Shown here piece after piece: positions 1-10,731 of a stretch of DNA of 64,000 nt. The notes beneath the pieces are model-generated. The model was not told the DNA's origin and did no database searches. It saw only the letters and a list, made by a program, of their open reading frames with translations. The stretch is from Apis mellifera (Eukaryota > Arthropoda > Insecta > Hymenoptera > Apidae). The stretch is taken from NCBI RefSeq assembly GCF_003254395.2, contig NC_037650.1, positions 3,593,001 to 3,657,000 on the forward strand, in the 5' to 3' direction. The position numbers and the translations under genes were made by a program. Positions within the stretch are counted from its first letter, which is position 1. The number at the start of each line of letters is the position of its first letter.

Positions 1-334
1 TCCATATCCATGTATATAAATCTATCAAAGGAATCTTGTATTTTTTATTTATTATAATAAATCCAATATTTTCTTGCAATGCGTTCACATTCTTTATTTT
101 ATTTAAATCTTGTCATTTTATAAAGGTAGCAACATGTATTTATGATTATATATTCTTCTTTCCTTTTTATTATATAAATACAAATTATATTATAAATATA
201 AATATATTACAAATTTATTATATTAATATAAAATTATACAATCATATAAATTATAAAATTATAAAGCCTTCTTATACATGAAATCGTACAATTTTTCCTC
301 CATATCGGATGTTAGAAGTCTCACGATGATTCTG
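1..334. other. AT-rich flank downstream of mir-184
   Basis: This stretch is strongly AT-rich, with many TATA and TAAT runs between about 160 and 280. It lies 3' of mir-184 on the transcribed strand, so it could be the tail of the primary transcript. I see no open frame or RNA gene worth calling. Confidence 0.6.
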
Positions 335-344
335 TGACCCTCGG

Positions 345-366
345 GCCCTTATCAGTTCTCCGTCCA
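345..366 (-). ncRNA. mir-184: mature miR-184-3p
   Basis: This 22-nt segment of the 3p arm is the dominant mature product in all animals studied. Reading on the minus strand it begins TGGACGGAGAAC and ends TAAGGGC. The seed (nt 2-8) is GGACGGA. No mismatch to the conserved sequence is seen. Confidence 0.96.
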
Positions 367-384
367 GTCGTCTAACAATTCTAC

Positions 385-406
385 ACCGGACAGGAGAATG
401 ATAAGG
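385..406 (-). ncRNA. mir-184: predicted miR-184-5p (star) arm
   Basis: This arm is complementary to the 3p mature strand and contains CCTTATCATTCTCC on the minus strand, as in the insect miR-184-5p family. Exact ends are inferred from a 2-nt 3' overhang model. Confidence 0.85.
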
Positions 407-423
407 GGCTTTGGGCACGAAAC

Positions 424-440
424 GCCTCGAAACCCGAGGC
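424..440. other. small stem-loop flanking mir-184
   Basis: GCCTCG (424-429) and CGAGGC (435-440) form a perfect 6-bp stem with a 5-nt loop. It sits at the 5' side of the mir-184 precursor on the minus strand, so it could fold in the primary transcript next to the Drosha cleavage region. Its function is unknown. Confidence 0.5.
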
Positions 441-897
441 TACCTAAAAACTTCTTTTACTCGATAATATCCATCAGTCCCATCTGTACACGATTCCTGT
501 AGATTTTGAAAAAAAGATACTATTTTGCTTTTTCTTTCGAAGAGTATTGACATCCTTCCTTCTGTTACATCGATCGTACGTTTCCCTTTTTCTTCGTTAT
601 CATCTTCTTTTTCCCCTCGAGTGAATAAGTGATATTGATAGAAAGAAATAATTGATCATCTTTTTCCATCCTGAATGGTATCCATTTTATCGCGTAATTT
701 TATCTAATCGCTGGAAAAATTTATGTTTATCCTCCGATTACATAAAATGTGCCGAGTTAGCTCGCGACCGATCTCATATTTTGTGAGCTAGTTTACGTGT
801 CTCTCTTATGGTAGGATATTACAATGGTCAAAGAAAGATAGCGAAACCACGCTGAAAAAGGCCTGTTACTTTTTCGACAAATAAGATTTCCGTCCCT

Positions 898-918
898 TGA
901 GTCACCACCAGTGAGTCA
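898..918. promoter_or_regulatory. paired AP-1-type sites
   Basis: Two exact TGAGTCA heptamers (898-904 and 912-918) occur 14 bp apart in the same orientation. TGAGTCA is the optimal Jun/Fos (AP-1) target. The spacing puts them about 1.3 helical turns apart. They lie about 500 bp upstream of mir-184. Factor identity is inferred from the motif only. Confidence 0.45.
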
Positions 919-1895
919 CACGCCCAGAACACAACGAGCCAAGTGAGATGTAACTGAATTATCGGTTACTAGGTAAATACCAACGGTTTTCCTACATCGA
1001 TAAGTCGACTTTCGACAGAAGAGAGGAAAACATTCTTTTCTTACTTCAACTTATCATTCACGAGAAAAAAGAATCCCCCTGAAGAATTTCATTCTGGATA
1101 TGAGATACAGAAACATAAATCGAGAGAGATACCAAGAGATATAATTATAAACCAAAAGAAAAGAGGATCGATATTGTTGTATTGGAAGAAAGGAAGAGAG
1201 GAAGACTCGAATTGAATCATTGCCATATTTATATAATTTTTCAAGAAAACGAATGTGAATTATATATTATAAAATATAAGCAGCGTAAATAATTCGATCG
1301 TAAAATGGAGTGGCACTAATGTTTGTTTGGTGCAATGATTCAAATGAGTATCAAGCGTTACTCGTGATTCCAACGAGGCATATCATTCTTAGAACCCTTA
1401 ATGCTTCCATGTTTCCCGCTTCCAAGTTGTTGGACGGAAATAGATTATGTCGCCCCTCGCGAATACCCGACTTTTACGGCCCTGAATCAAACTCTCGTAT
1501 GGCTATTATACAACAAACGCAATCTTCTAACCTTGGTCCAGACAGAGCAAGTTTCTTTTCGATGTCCGCAGGAAATCATGGATTGTGATCGTACAACGCT
1601 TTTAATTCTCGATAGATACTAAAAATATAGTCTTGATCAATTTTAAACCCTCGACCAATTATCTTTTAAAACATTCCACTTTTTAATACAAATAATAAGC
1701 CTGACTTCTTTTTTTGTGTGTGTGCGTGAGAAAAACTAAACTAATAACTAAGTTTTTGAGACTATAAACTATTTTATAGGAAACGTTCATCTCGAACATG
1801 TGAAATTACATCCAAATACGACGATGAAGAGTTAAAAAATTAAAAAGTAAATCGTCTTCTTCTTCTAAATATGAAGAATAACGTTACTTGGGCAT

Positions 1896-1904
1896 TTCCG
1901 GGAA
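1896..1904. promoter_or_regulatory. STAT-type palindrome
   Basis: TTCCGGGAA matches the insect STAT92E consensus TTCNNNGAA exactly and is embedded in the longer dyad ATTTCC-G-GGAAAT (1894-1906). It is followed within about 120 bp by AT-rich homeodomain-type words (TTAATTAAT; ATTGAT...ATCAAT). Confidence 0.4.
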
Positions 1905-2691
1905 ATACCGGTGGTAAAGAGATTGTCCTTTATGGGGTTTCCAGCGATCAACGGCCCGTGACTTAATTAATATTGATCTCATTGACATCAATTTGTCGTA
2001 GTAGCAGTAAATTCAGAAATCAGTAGTCAGACGCGAACGTGACCCACTTATCTACTTCGCTAGATTTTCTTTCAAATTTTCTCCTTGATTTTTAACGACG
2101 TTATCTAAATGTAAAAAATAAATGTTTAAATCGTCACATCTCGTTTTACATTAATCCGTTGAAAAAGATACTTTACGTATGTCTTTTCTAAAACTGATTT
2201 TAAAAGATTAACATTATCGAAAATAAATATTTCTATTTCTGTATAAAATTATCTCTCAAAGTTCTTCAATAGTTCAAATAGGTAGTAGTAATCCACGTAA
2301 TATACATGCGTTATTTTTCTTAGAAAAGTAAAAAATAATCACATATTTTCTCCTAAACTTCTTAACAAATCCTGCTTTAAAGAGGTTAATCTGAAATACA
2401 AGGTTCTGGTAGTCAAATACTACTTTCCTAGATAAGCACGCGTTATCTATTAATCCACGCAATATACGTATATATAGCTTCTAAAATTGCCTTGATATTT
2501 TAATCTCGTACAATCGCTTATACATATAAAAAAAATAATATATAACAATTCTCCACATTAAATCATTAAATAATTTTCCATCGATATTGTAAAATCGAAT
2601 TGATAATGTAACATGGAAATAAAAATGTGTGTCTTTCTAAACAAAGTAACAACGATTCAAGATGTTACAGAATTCTTTCGTAAAGTTCCAG

Positions 2692-2715
2692 AAACACGTG
2701 TCAGACCACGTGTTT
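2692..2715. promoter_or_regulatory. inverted pair of CACGTG E-boxes
   Basis: AAACACGTG (2692-2700) and CACGTGTTT (2707-2715) form a 9-bp inverted repeat around a 6-nt spacer, giving two palindromic E-boxes 12 bp centre to centre. Pairs of E-boxes with 6-7 nt between them are the E1-E2 arrangement bound by CLOCK/CYCLE-type bHLH-PAS dimers. MYC/MAX, MITF or USF are equally possible. Confidence 0.5.
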
Positions 2716-3199
2716 TCTAATTTGTAAATTTAACAAGAGAGAATTTATTTATTAAGTTTGAAGAGAAATTATTTTTGAAGATCATACATGATTAAATGCA
2801 GTAATACGATTGTTTATATTCTTACTTTCTTTTTCGCAACGAATCTCATAAAAATTCACGTAGTACCGACTTTTTCTTTGTTCTATGCCGCGGAATTCTT
2901 CCATTACCGAAAACAAAGTATCACGAAAATATGTTAGAAACGAAGAAAAGAAATTTTAAAATCGTCGTTAATTTTTCAACGAGATAATTAATTATTTCGA
3001 ATATATTCGTGACGTAAATAAAAAAAATATAATAAACGACAATGAAACAGTGGACAGTAGAAAGAACATTATTATCCTTAACCAAGAAAAAAATAAATGC
3101 TACGGAACATTCTTTTCGAAAGAATTTAGTAACACAGTATACGTGTCAGATAATGAAATCATGTACTAACGAGATAATGATAATGGATGTGCGCGATTA

Positions 3200-4600
3200 T
3201 ACGAGGATATCGGCGAAATGAAATAAACAGCGTGCAGGGAGACAACCGCGTGATTTTACGCCCCTGGTTTGAGACAATATGTGGTCCGATAGCCTTGAGA
3301 CATAAGTCTGCTTCCTTTTATTTTTACATCTGACCCGAGACAACGACATTCCTTCGCGGTAAAATCGGTTCTCTTTTCCCTCACGATCATGCTCCTCCAA
3401 GCCCACCACCGCGATACGCGAATGTCCGATAAACGCTCTACGAAAAAAACGGCTACCTCGTTCACTGGCTCACGCGCTACTGACACTACTACATCACTCG
3501 ACAGATCCCATTTTCTCGATTCATCGCGAACGAACAGACAGCCACGCGATTACACACTCGGAGGACACCGAATAAGTTTCTAACCTCCTATCCCATGCAG
3601 ACTGGTCTTTGACCGGTCACATGGCGCGAACCGGAGAGCGACCGATCGATCTGCGTCCAAAATACCCCGTACTCTGCTGCTCTCCCTCTAACTTCCCTTC
3701 CTCTCACTCTGTCTGTCGCTCGGCTGCTGGCTCGTGTCTTCCTCCCGTTTCTCCTCGCCGTCGAAAATCTCTCTACGCGTATTTCCTCCACGTTATCCAC
3801 CGAAAATCTGGTTAAACGAAAATGCACACGCTCCTCGGCAAATAGCACGATGCGCGTAGTAGTATGTATCTAGTTCGAGAATAAGCCGCACCGCGAGGAA
3901 ACACAAGCGGCGAGTATCTTTTTTCCTCCTATTCTGGCTGTAACGCGTGCAAGAGAGAGAGAACTCGAACGCAGCACAGAGAGAGCCAATCGTCGAGGAC
4001 CCACGTAGTCGGATGCTGATGTAACGGAACCGGGGATTGGTCGCCGCGTACTCTCGTCGCAATGCTCGTGAATCATCGAAAGATATCGATACCAACGACG
4101 AGCACGCGTCACGAAATGTGTCTCGCGCACTACTGAGCCATTCTACGATCGGATTCGGACTTTTCGGGCCGGTCACTCTTCGCCAAACGCGAGAGGGGAA
4201 AGAAGCGAAGGCGGTTGCCTCGCTTTAGCTCCCGTTCCTCGTCTCTGTCAGGCACACGCGTGGCGCCATCTTTGAATTTCCCTCTCTTTCTCGCTTCTCC
4301 CCTTCTCTGTTGCGCTGCACAACCTCTCTTCTCCTCGCGCCCCGATCACGCTCATCTCTTTTGCGCGCGCTTCCACAGATGCTTCGGAAGGCACCCTGCA
4401 CTCGAGCCATCTCTTGGATTTTGATTTTTTGATTTTCCCATGGAATCTTCTGAATTTTCATTGGAGGAAAGGAGACGCTCGCCGAGGCAAGAATTTCAGA
4501 GAGAAGTGGATTCTGCGGCGAATGGCACGTGCTTTGTGCGTCGTGTGGAGGAAAGAGGAATCCCATTGATTCTTCCTCGGCGTGAGAATCTAAAAGATTT
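3200..4600. other. CpG-rich block, candidate promoter region
   Basis: Base composition switches here from AT-rich to CpG-rich and GC-rich. Overlapping open frames occur on both strands, as expected for CpG-rich non-coding DNA, and none is recognisable. The block contains a DRE-type TATCGATA (4084-4091) and a minus-strand AAGATGGCGCC (4262-4272, the YY1/Pho core often found just inside promoters). Because mir-184 is read from the minus strand about 3-4 kb away, this is the best candidate in view for its promoter. That assignment is inference. Confidence 0.3.
4262..4272 (-). promoter_or_regulatory. YY1/Pho-type AAGATGGCGCC motif
   Basis: The minus strand reads AAGATGGCGCC, containing the GCCAT core of YY1/Pleiohomeotic in an extended form typical of sites just downstream of transcription starts. 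Its orientation is the same as mir-184. Confidence 0.35.
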
Positions 4601-5486
4601 ACATCTATGAAATAAATTTCACGCGACGCGTATATGTTACGATTTTAGTTAAAGATATTTTTTTTTTTTTTTTTTTTTTTTTAGATAGAAAAGATTTTCG
4701 GGAGAAAGAAGAAGGATGAGGAATCGCGCCAAAGAGGCAAAAGAAAAAAATAAAAAAAGAATAAGCTTCTCATTCGAATTTACCGGCTATCGTTTCGCGT
4801 TGATACCGTGACTATCCCATTCGCGGTTTTAATTACGTATTTAGACCGAAACTTTTCCCTCTTTCCGATGATGTCCTTTCGAGCTAATTAAAAACCGCCT
4901 CGAGTGTCTCTCTTAATTCTGATGGAAGCTCGCCAGAAGTTTGCTTTTCATCTTGGAGATCGCGTTCCTGGCAATAAAGGGGTTACTACGACTACTTAAG
5001 CGCACAATTGATGGTAAAAATCGCAGCCAAATATCCGAATACGGATGCAAATACAGCCGCCAGGCGCAAGAGACGGAAAGAGGTGGAGAGATAAGGGGGA
5101 CAGAGATAGGGGTTTGACTTTTTTTTCCTCTTCTTCTTCTCCTTTTTTTTTTTTTTTTTTTAAATGACCCAGTGAAACGGATTCAAGGATCTTGGACAAA
5201 TTAGAAATCGTTGATGGTGGAGGGGGATGAAAAAAAAAAAAGAAAAAAAGAAAAAAAGGAGGCAAACCGAGTCCAAGTACTACAAGCTATAAGTACAGTG
5301 AAAAGCTAACCGAGAGGGTGGAAAACAGATACTAACACTGGCCCGTGGAACGAAGTGACTCGATATCGGGGAGTGTCTCGGCGTTAGCCCCGAATTAATT
5401 CGTTGGGGCGGCTGGGGGATTCTCCATTACCAGCGTGGAACGAGCAGCAGTAAAGTGTTCCGCCTTAAAAAGAATACCTTCACCTC

Positions 5487-5528
5487 CGTCTCGTCTCGTC
5501 TCGTCTCGTCCCGTCTCGTCTCGTCCCG
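5487..5528. repeat. (TCTCG)n pentanucleotide microsatellite
   Basis: About eight copies of TCTCG, two of them changed to TCCCG, form one homogeneous array. Confidence 0.9.
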
Positions 5529-5850
5529 AGGAATTGCTCCTTCCTATCCTCCTTTCTCTCCTCGAGCTCTCTCCCACCCCCTCCCACCTCCATCTTCATC
5601 CCTTGCTCCTCTTCCTCGTTCCACCGGCAGCAAAACGAATTGTCTGAAAAAAATTTGAAAGAATACCCTGCGCGCCTAAACGGGCATTAAACGAGTAGAA
5701 CGGTAGTCCGTTTCCACGATATTCACGCGCCACTCGACGACGACAATTTGCGAGCTGTCGAAGGCTGGAGTGGGCGGGAGTATGGCCAAAAATATCCCGC
5801 GACGTTCAACTCGATCCCTCCTACAATTAATCGTTTCACGATTTACCAGC

Positions 5851-5875
5851 AGAGAGAGAGAGAGAGAGAGAGAGA
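5851..5875. repeat. (GA)n microsatellite
   Basis: Twelve uninterrupted AG dinucleotides. It is one of more than twenty (GA)n/(CT)n tracts in the window, which are potential GAGA-factor targets. Confidence 0.9.
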
Positions 5876-7335
5876 TTTAAATTACTTTTGTCGTGGGTTG
5901 TTCTTCGGCCAAGCTTCCGACCTCGCTGTGCATTACATTCGACTCACGCGATAAAGCGCAGAAGCCCCAATGAAACTGGACCAAGTGAAAAGGAAATAAG
6001 ATTCAATTAAACGAGACAGTTAATTGGACAATCTTCTTCCCCTATTTACGGGGGAAACCTTGCGGGCTCGAGGTTGGCTCTTTCGACATTTGCAACGGTT
6101 AATACACTGGTAATTACAACTGTCGCAATTACCACGTAGTCTCACCATCGGTTGCCTCCTATTTGGAAAATCCACAGATTCGTCCAAGGCTTCCTTGAAT
6201 GATCGATCCATCCCGAGTGTAGTCCCGAGTTAATACCATAATGGAGGAGAGAGAGGAGGTTCGCTAGGAAGTTTCTGCTTCTTCTGAAAAATAGCCGATT
6301 ACTCTTGAAATATTTTTTTCCCTTCCCCCCCCGATCATATTGATCATCAGCTGCCCATTTCCCGATCGTTCCTTTTATGGCGGTGCGAGTGGCATACGAT
6401 TCGGACCAAGGACCCAGTATTCGAGAAGGAAATAACGTTGTCCATGGGCACACGTGTCGAGCAAAGGCCGATCTCCAAGTGCCTAGACCACTACCTCGTC
6501 TACCTCGTTGCGGCCACTGCGAACCATAGCTGGCCTGACGTTCCATAAGTGTCGGACTAATTATATTCCATGGCCGGTGACCTTCGCTCGTGCCAGCTGT
6601 TTTCTAGATCTGTAAACGCACGAGAAAAACGACACTGGTTAATACCTTGTGTGTCGGATTTTGTTCGCGTGAAAATTTATTGGTTTCTTTTTTCTCTTTT
6701 TTTTTTTGAAATTTGAACGACAAAGAAGAGGGAAAAAAGAAGGGAAGACAAAAAAAAATTGAAAAAGAAAGACAAGACAATCGATCGAGAGGAGCAGAAT
6801 AATATTCAACGATAAATAATAAGCACTCTTTTTTGAACGTTTTAAAAGAATGGAATAATACAGTACGCGAATCGAAAGCACGTACGATTCAGATCAGACA
6901 CGAGGAGTCTGTTGTCGTTGCGTTTCGAGGTTGCCTTTCCGAGATAATACTTGGAAACGATTTGAAACCGCGCGATGACTGATGCGATTGAAAATTTGCA
7001 AGAGTGAATATGCGGTGAATATTCGCGTCGCAGGGGACAGAGAAGAATAGTGGCGAAAAAGGGAAGAGGAGGGAGAAGAGGAGGCCGCATTGAAACATTG
7101 TGGACGAGATAAGGCCGGAATTTTCAGCGCGGATAATGTAAAAAACTCGGGCTACTCGGTGTTCTCGTTGTAATAATCACGAATGGAGAAGAGAAAGCTT
7201 TTAATCTTCCGCGTATAGGTTTCGAAAGACGGAAAAGGAAAAAAAAAAAGTGAAAAAGAGAAAGAGATCTATGACCGGCGAGAGATTGGTGTGAAGGGAG
7301 CAACGGGAGGGATTGGAAAACGAGAAAAAAGGAGG

Positions 7336-7367
7336 AAAGAAAGAAAGAAAGAAAGGGGGGGGGGGGG
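7336..7367. repeat. (GAAA)n followed by 13-bp poly-G
   Basis: Four GAAA-type units run into 13 consecutive G residues (7355-7367). The whole tract is purine on one strand, so triplex or quadruplex formation is possible. Confidence 0.85.
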
Positions 7368-8899
7368 AAAAAGAAGAACGGAGAACAAACAATCGTTAAC
7401 CGTATTTACATAATGTTTCAACGGATCGTGAATATCGCGCGGCAGTATGACCGTGTTGCACCCTGCTCATTTTAATTAACCTATTCTGCTTTTCAGCCAC
7501 CAGCTGGAAATGTAATTATTTAACTTTCGGCGCATCTTCCATTCGCTTTCCCCCGCTGAATAATTAAACCAACTTTTTTTCTCGACGCGCGTTTAGCGTA
7601 CGCGCCGCGCTCTGTTTGCACCCTAGATTTCCACTCTTTTCCCCCTCGTTTTCACCCGACGAAATTCGCCAAAACCGATGGGAAACCGAGCCGTGAAACG
7701 TGCGCCAATTATCCGATAATTATTCCACGTTGATCCGCGATAAATAGGCTTTGATCTATGCATCTCTCGTCGAGACGAAATACAAATCAAGATGTAACTC
7801 GAGAATCTCCGAGGAGAATCGAGTTTCCAACTTTCAGACAGGAATTTCTTTTCGAGCAGGGGGCAACCGAGATAAGAAATTGAAGGAATGCGTCGTTAAA
7901 TCAAAGGAAAAAGAAGAAGAAGAAAAAAAGTTAAAATATCTCCAAAAAGGGATTTATCTTCAGGGTGTGTTTTCGAGAGTTGGACAAAAACAGGAAGGTC
8001 AAGGTTAAACTCGAACACCATATGCACATATTATGGGTACAATTTCACCCTGCCGCGTGTCTCTTTCTCACTTTGTCCGCTTTGTCTCCCCCCTCCCTAT
8101 TCTCTTCTCCTCTCTTTCCCCATTCTTACTCGTTTCCGCCTGTCATCCCTTCCCTTTTTTCTTCCTTTTACTTTTTTTATTTTTTTTTTCTCCCCCTCTC
8201 ATCCTCTCATTCGTTTCGACAACATCTCTTTCTCGAACGAGACGAAAGAAGGATGGAATCTATCGAAGCAGATATATATGTGGTTCGTATATATCCCTTG
8301 TTCAACCGGACCAGCTTCTTTTATTCGTCGTTTTCTATTTACGGTGTACGCTATGGTCAATCTCCGGGGACGTTGGAATGACAAGGCTACTTGGCCGGTA
8401 TCCCCGTAGTATACCCCGTGTAATCTTTTTTTATTCAACCCTCGTGCTAGTTTCGAGGATGGATGGGAAAGAGGAATGACTGTAAAATGGCGAAGCAACT
8501 TCGGGAGAGAAAATTAATTTCACGTGCATCGAAAAAAAGAAAAATACGACTTCCTCTTTATCTTTAACGAAATTGTTACCGATCGATCGGTAAATTTTGA
8601 ACAAGATTTGGAACTCCGCTTTTGCGAATGGAGAGGAAAATTTGCGGATGGAGAATGACGACGACGACGACGAATTCGATCACCTCTCTAAACTTTCTGA
8701 ATTTCCAAGATCAACAGATTCCCAAGGGGCGAGCAAATTTTCCTGCTAATGACGGCGAAGATTCGGTCCCGCGATACACCCACGCACTGATTACGCCACG
8801 AGAACCGGAGGAGAATAATCTCGATTTCCCAGGTCACTGTTCCTTAATGAAGGCGATCTCCCGGTGTAAAAATTCGGTTAAGAAGAAAGAAAATGCGAG

Positions 8900-8923
8900 T
8901 CTGTGCCCTCCCGAGGGCACAGA
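8900..8923. other. perfect inverted repeat, 11-bp arms
   Basis: TCTGTGCCCTC (8900-8910) and its exact reverse complement GAGGGCACAGA (8913-8923) flank a CC dinucleotide. A chance match of this length with this spacing is unlikely. It lies inside a 121-codon open frame (8622-8987) that I do not recognise, so it could be a cruciform, a protein-binding palindrome or an RNA hairpin. Confidence 0.75.
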
Positions 8924-9046
8924 GCCGATAATAGATGATAAGAAAAAGCGAAGAATTCGGAACAGTTTCTATCGGATGCGTCTATAATCGGCCGCGGTTA
9001 CGGATGAATTTCGGCGGGTTATTCGCAGAAATAATATATTTAACCC

Positions 9047-9084
9047 GAGGATAATTTTATGGGAGTGTTGGAGGATAATTTTAT
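9047..9084. repeat. 14-bp direct repeat GAGGATAATTTTAT
   Basis: Two exact copies (9047-9060, 9071-9084) are separated by GGGAGTGTTG. The ATAATTTTAT core resembles AT-rich homeodomain targets. Confidence 0.8.
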
Positions 9085-9160
9085 AGAGGCATCCAATCCG
9101 AACACGGGTCGTCACAGGTGTTATTTTTGAACGAGCTTCTCTTAATTCTCACCGCATACC

Positions 9161-9181
9161 CCACGGTGTTCATTACCGTGG
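9161..9181. other. 7-bp stem-loop CCACGGT/ACCGTGG
   Basis: Perfect 7-bp arms (9161-9167, 9175-9181) enclose a 7-nt loop. It sits about 240 bp from the 8900 palindrome and 80 bp from the 9047 direct repeat, so three ordered elements cluster in 300 bp. Confidence 0.5.
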
Positions 9182-10073
9182 CCCGCATTACGCCGTATTT
9201 TCAATTGTTCCGAGCGTGCAACCTAATCGACAAGCATAAATCTTGCATCTCGGTTATGCGAACCCCTTTCCCTCCCTCCCCCTGCTAATCGATACGTCCG
9301 ATCTATCTTGCTTCGAGACTAACTAACTTATTTACGATATAACGTACGAGAGTGCACGAGAGATTCCTTTTAACAGTTACATATATATATACGTATGGGG
9401 GAATTAATTCGAATTAATATTCAGAAGAGAAGAGAGACGATCGAAGGGAATAAGGGAGGAGAACAAGGCAAGAAATATTTTTTCCTTTTTTTTTTTTTTT
9501 CTCCAGAAGAACGTGCAACACGCCCTTTTCAAAGGCATCCACTCCAACTAGCCACGCCACCTTCGACATCGATAAATTGAAATTATTGGCGCGGCTCGCC
9601 GCACATTACTGGCTCGTTAGCAAGATATCGCGTTTGCGAGTCGGTCCACCCACTTTCCGCCTCGTTCTCACGACTTTTTCCCCCCTTTTTTTCTTTTTCC
9701 ATTTCCAAGAGGCTCTCCGACTACGGCTCTCCGTTTTTTTCAACCATTGCACCACTGTCGGAAACGGGGAAAAGAGAAAGAGAGAGAGAGAGAGAAAAGG
9801 GAATCAGCGGATCGGGAAATTATGATTCATTAAGAGCTAGATTCGGGACACGTTCGATGGTGTGTAATTTGCGATAGGGGCGCATTTTCGTTGAAACGAG
9901 AAAGCGAGAGAGAGAGAGAGAGAGACACTCATCGGTTAATTATTTGGTGGACTTTGAAATTCCTATTGAGGGATCGAGGAGAACGAGGTAAAGGCCTCCC
10001 TTTCTCGTGATTAATTTAGAGGCTATATCCGAGGATCGAAAGATCGAAGATCGATGTTAAAACAGAATATACG

Positions 10074-10077
<4 letters not shown>

Positions 10078-10117
<40 letters not shown>
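10078..10117. repeat. (TA)n microsatellite
   Basis: Forty bases of uninterrupted AT alternation. Confidence 0.95.
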
Positions 10118-10120
<3 letters not shown>

Positions 10121-10700
10121 AGAAATTTTTTAAACGAGCGTTGAATGAAAACGCATTACTCCTCGTTATCGCTTGCTTTGCCGCTATCTCGATCGAACTT
10201 ATCAAACCGCGGAAACGTGGCATTGTATTTATCACCTAGCTAACAGTTAGATAACTGGGGGAAAAAAAAAGGAGGAAAAAAAAAAAGAAGAAAAAAAAAA
10301 AAATTCGGATCCATTATACATTGTTTCACGGTCTTCAAAATCGAACTTGTTAACTTCCCTTCCTCCTCCCCCTCTCTCCCCCCTCCTTCTACCGATGATT
10401 TATTATCGCGAGGTATTAATTGTCCATTTATTTGACAAACGTGTTTGATGACTTTGATTGGAGCAAGAGGACATGCAATTGGTACCAAATTTGAACGATT
10501 CGTTCGTTTCGTACTCGACGAGTAAATGTTGATTAATATGTCGATCGATGCTTCTTTCCAATTAAATGTAACATCCATTATAACGAGTTGACAATTTCCT
10601 CCGTGTCGTCGATTATTTTCGACAGGTTGATAGGATATTTCGCTGTTTATCGGCAATGATCGCGTTACACGATGATTCGTTAATCATTTCGTTTATCCGT

Positions 10701-10731
10701 TCTTTTTTTCTTTCTTTTTTTTTTTTTTTTT
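10701..10731. repeat. poly-T tract with C interruptions
   Basis: Thirty-one bases, almost entirely T, with two interrupting C residues. It is one of several poly-A/T tracts, others being at 4658-4682, 22868-22886, 23240-23259 and 26503-26521. None is preceded by a recognisable retroelement, so slippage is more likely than retroposition. Confidence 0.8.

Larger units (their letters stand above)
335..425 (-). ncRNA. mir-184: mir-184 microRNA precursor hairpin
   Basis: The minus strand folds into a microRNA hairpin. The 3p arm (345-366) carries the miR-184 sequence with seed GGACGGA followed by GAACTGATAAGGGC, which is invariant from insects to vertebrates. The 5p arm (385-406, minus strand CCTTATCATTCTCC...) pairs with it over about 20 bp with small bulges, and the loop between them is about 18 nt. 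Arm order (5p at higher coordinates, 3p at lower) confirms minus-strand transcription. No other known microRNA was noticed nearby, which fits mir-184 usually being a lone gene. Drosophila miR-184 acts in germline and early embryonic development, and the mature RNA represses target mRNAs through Argonaute. Precursor ends are approximate; the identity is secure because the whole mature arm and the complementary star arm are present. Confidence 0.96.
441..3200. other. AT-rich region upstream of mir-184, no protein gene seen
   Basis: This AT-rich segment lies upstream of mir-184 in the direction of transcription and probably contains part of the primary transcript, its regulatory DNA, or both. 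It is less repetitive than the rest of the window. Short regulatory-type words (AP-1 pair, STAT site, E-box pair) are listed separately. The overlapping open frames at 1310-1622 resemble no protein I recognise. A 17-base word beginning TAATCCACG and ending AATATAC occurs at 2289-2305 and again at 2451-2467 with one mismatch. Confidence 0.5.
4600..8890. other. gene-poor repeat-rich stretch
   Basis: I see no supported gene here. The stretch holds poly-T runs (4658-4682, 5143-5161), a (TCTCG)n array, a (GA)n run and a poly-G run, listed separately. Small sites include a Rel-type GGGATTCTCC (5416-5425) and AGGTCA-AGGTTA (7996-8007), a direct repeat of nuclear-receptor half-sites without spacer. 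Non-repetitive open frames at 6142-6546 (minus) and 6377-6529 (plus) overlap each other, so at most one could be real. Confidence 0.5.

Noticed and set aside
1310..1622. Two overlapping plus-strand frames in the AT-rich region
   Set aside because: The patch has good complexity, but neither translation resembles a known protein, and no splice or start context favours one.
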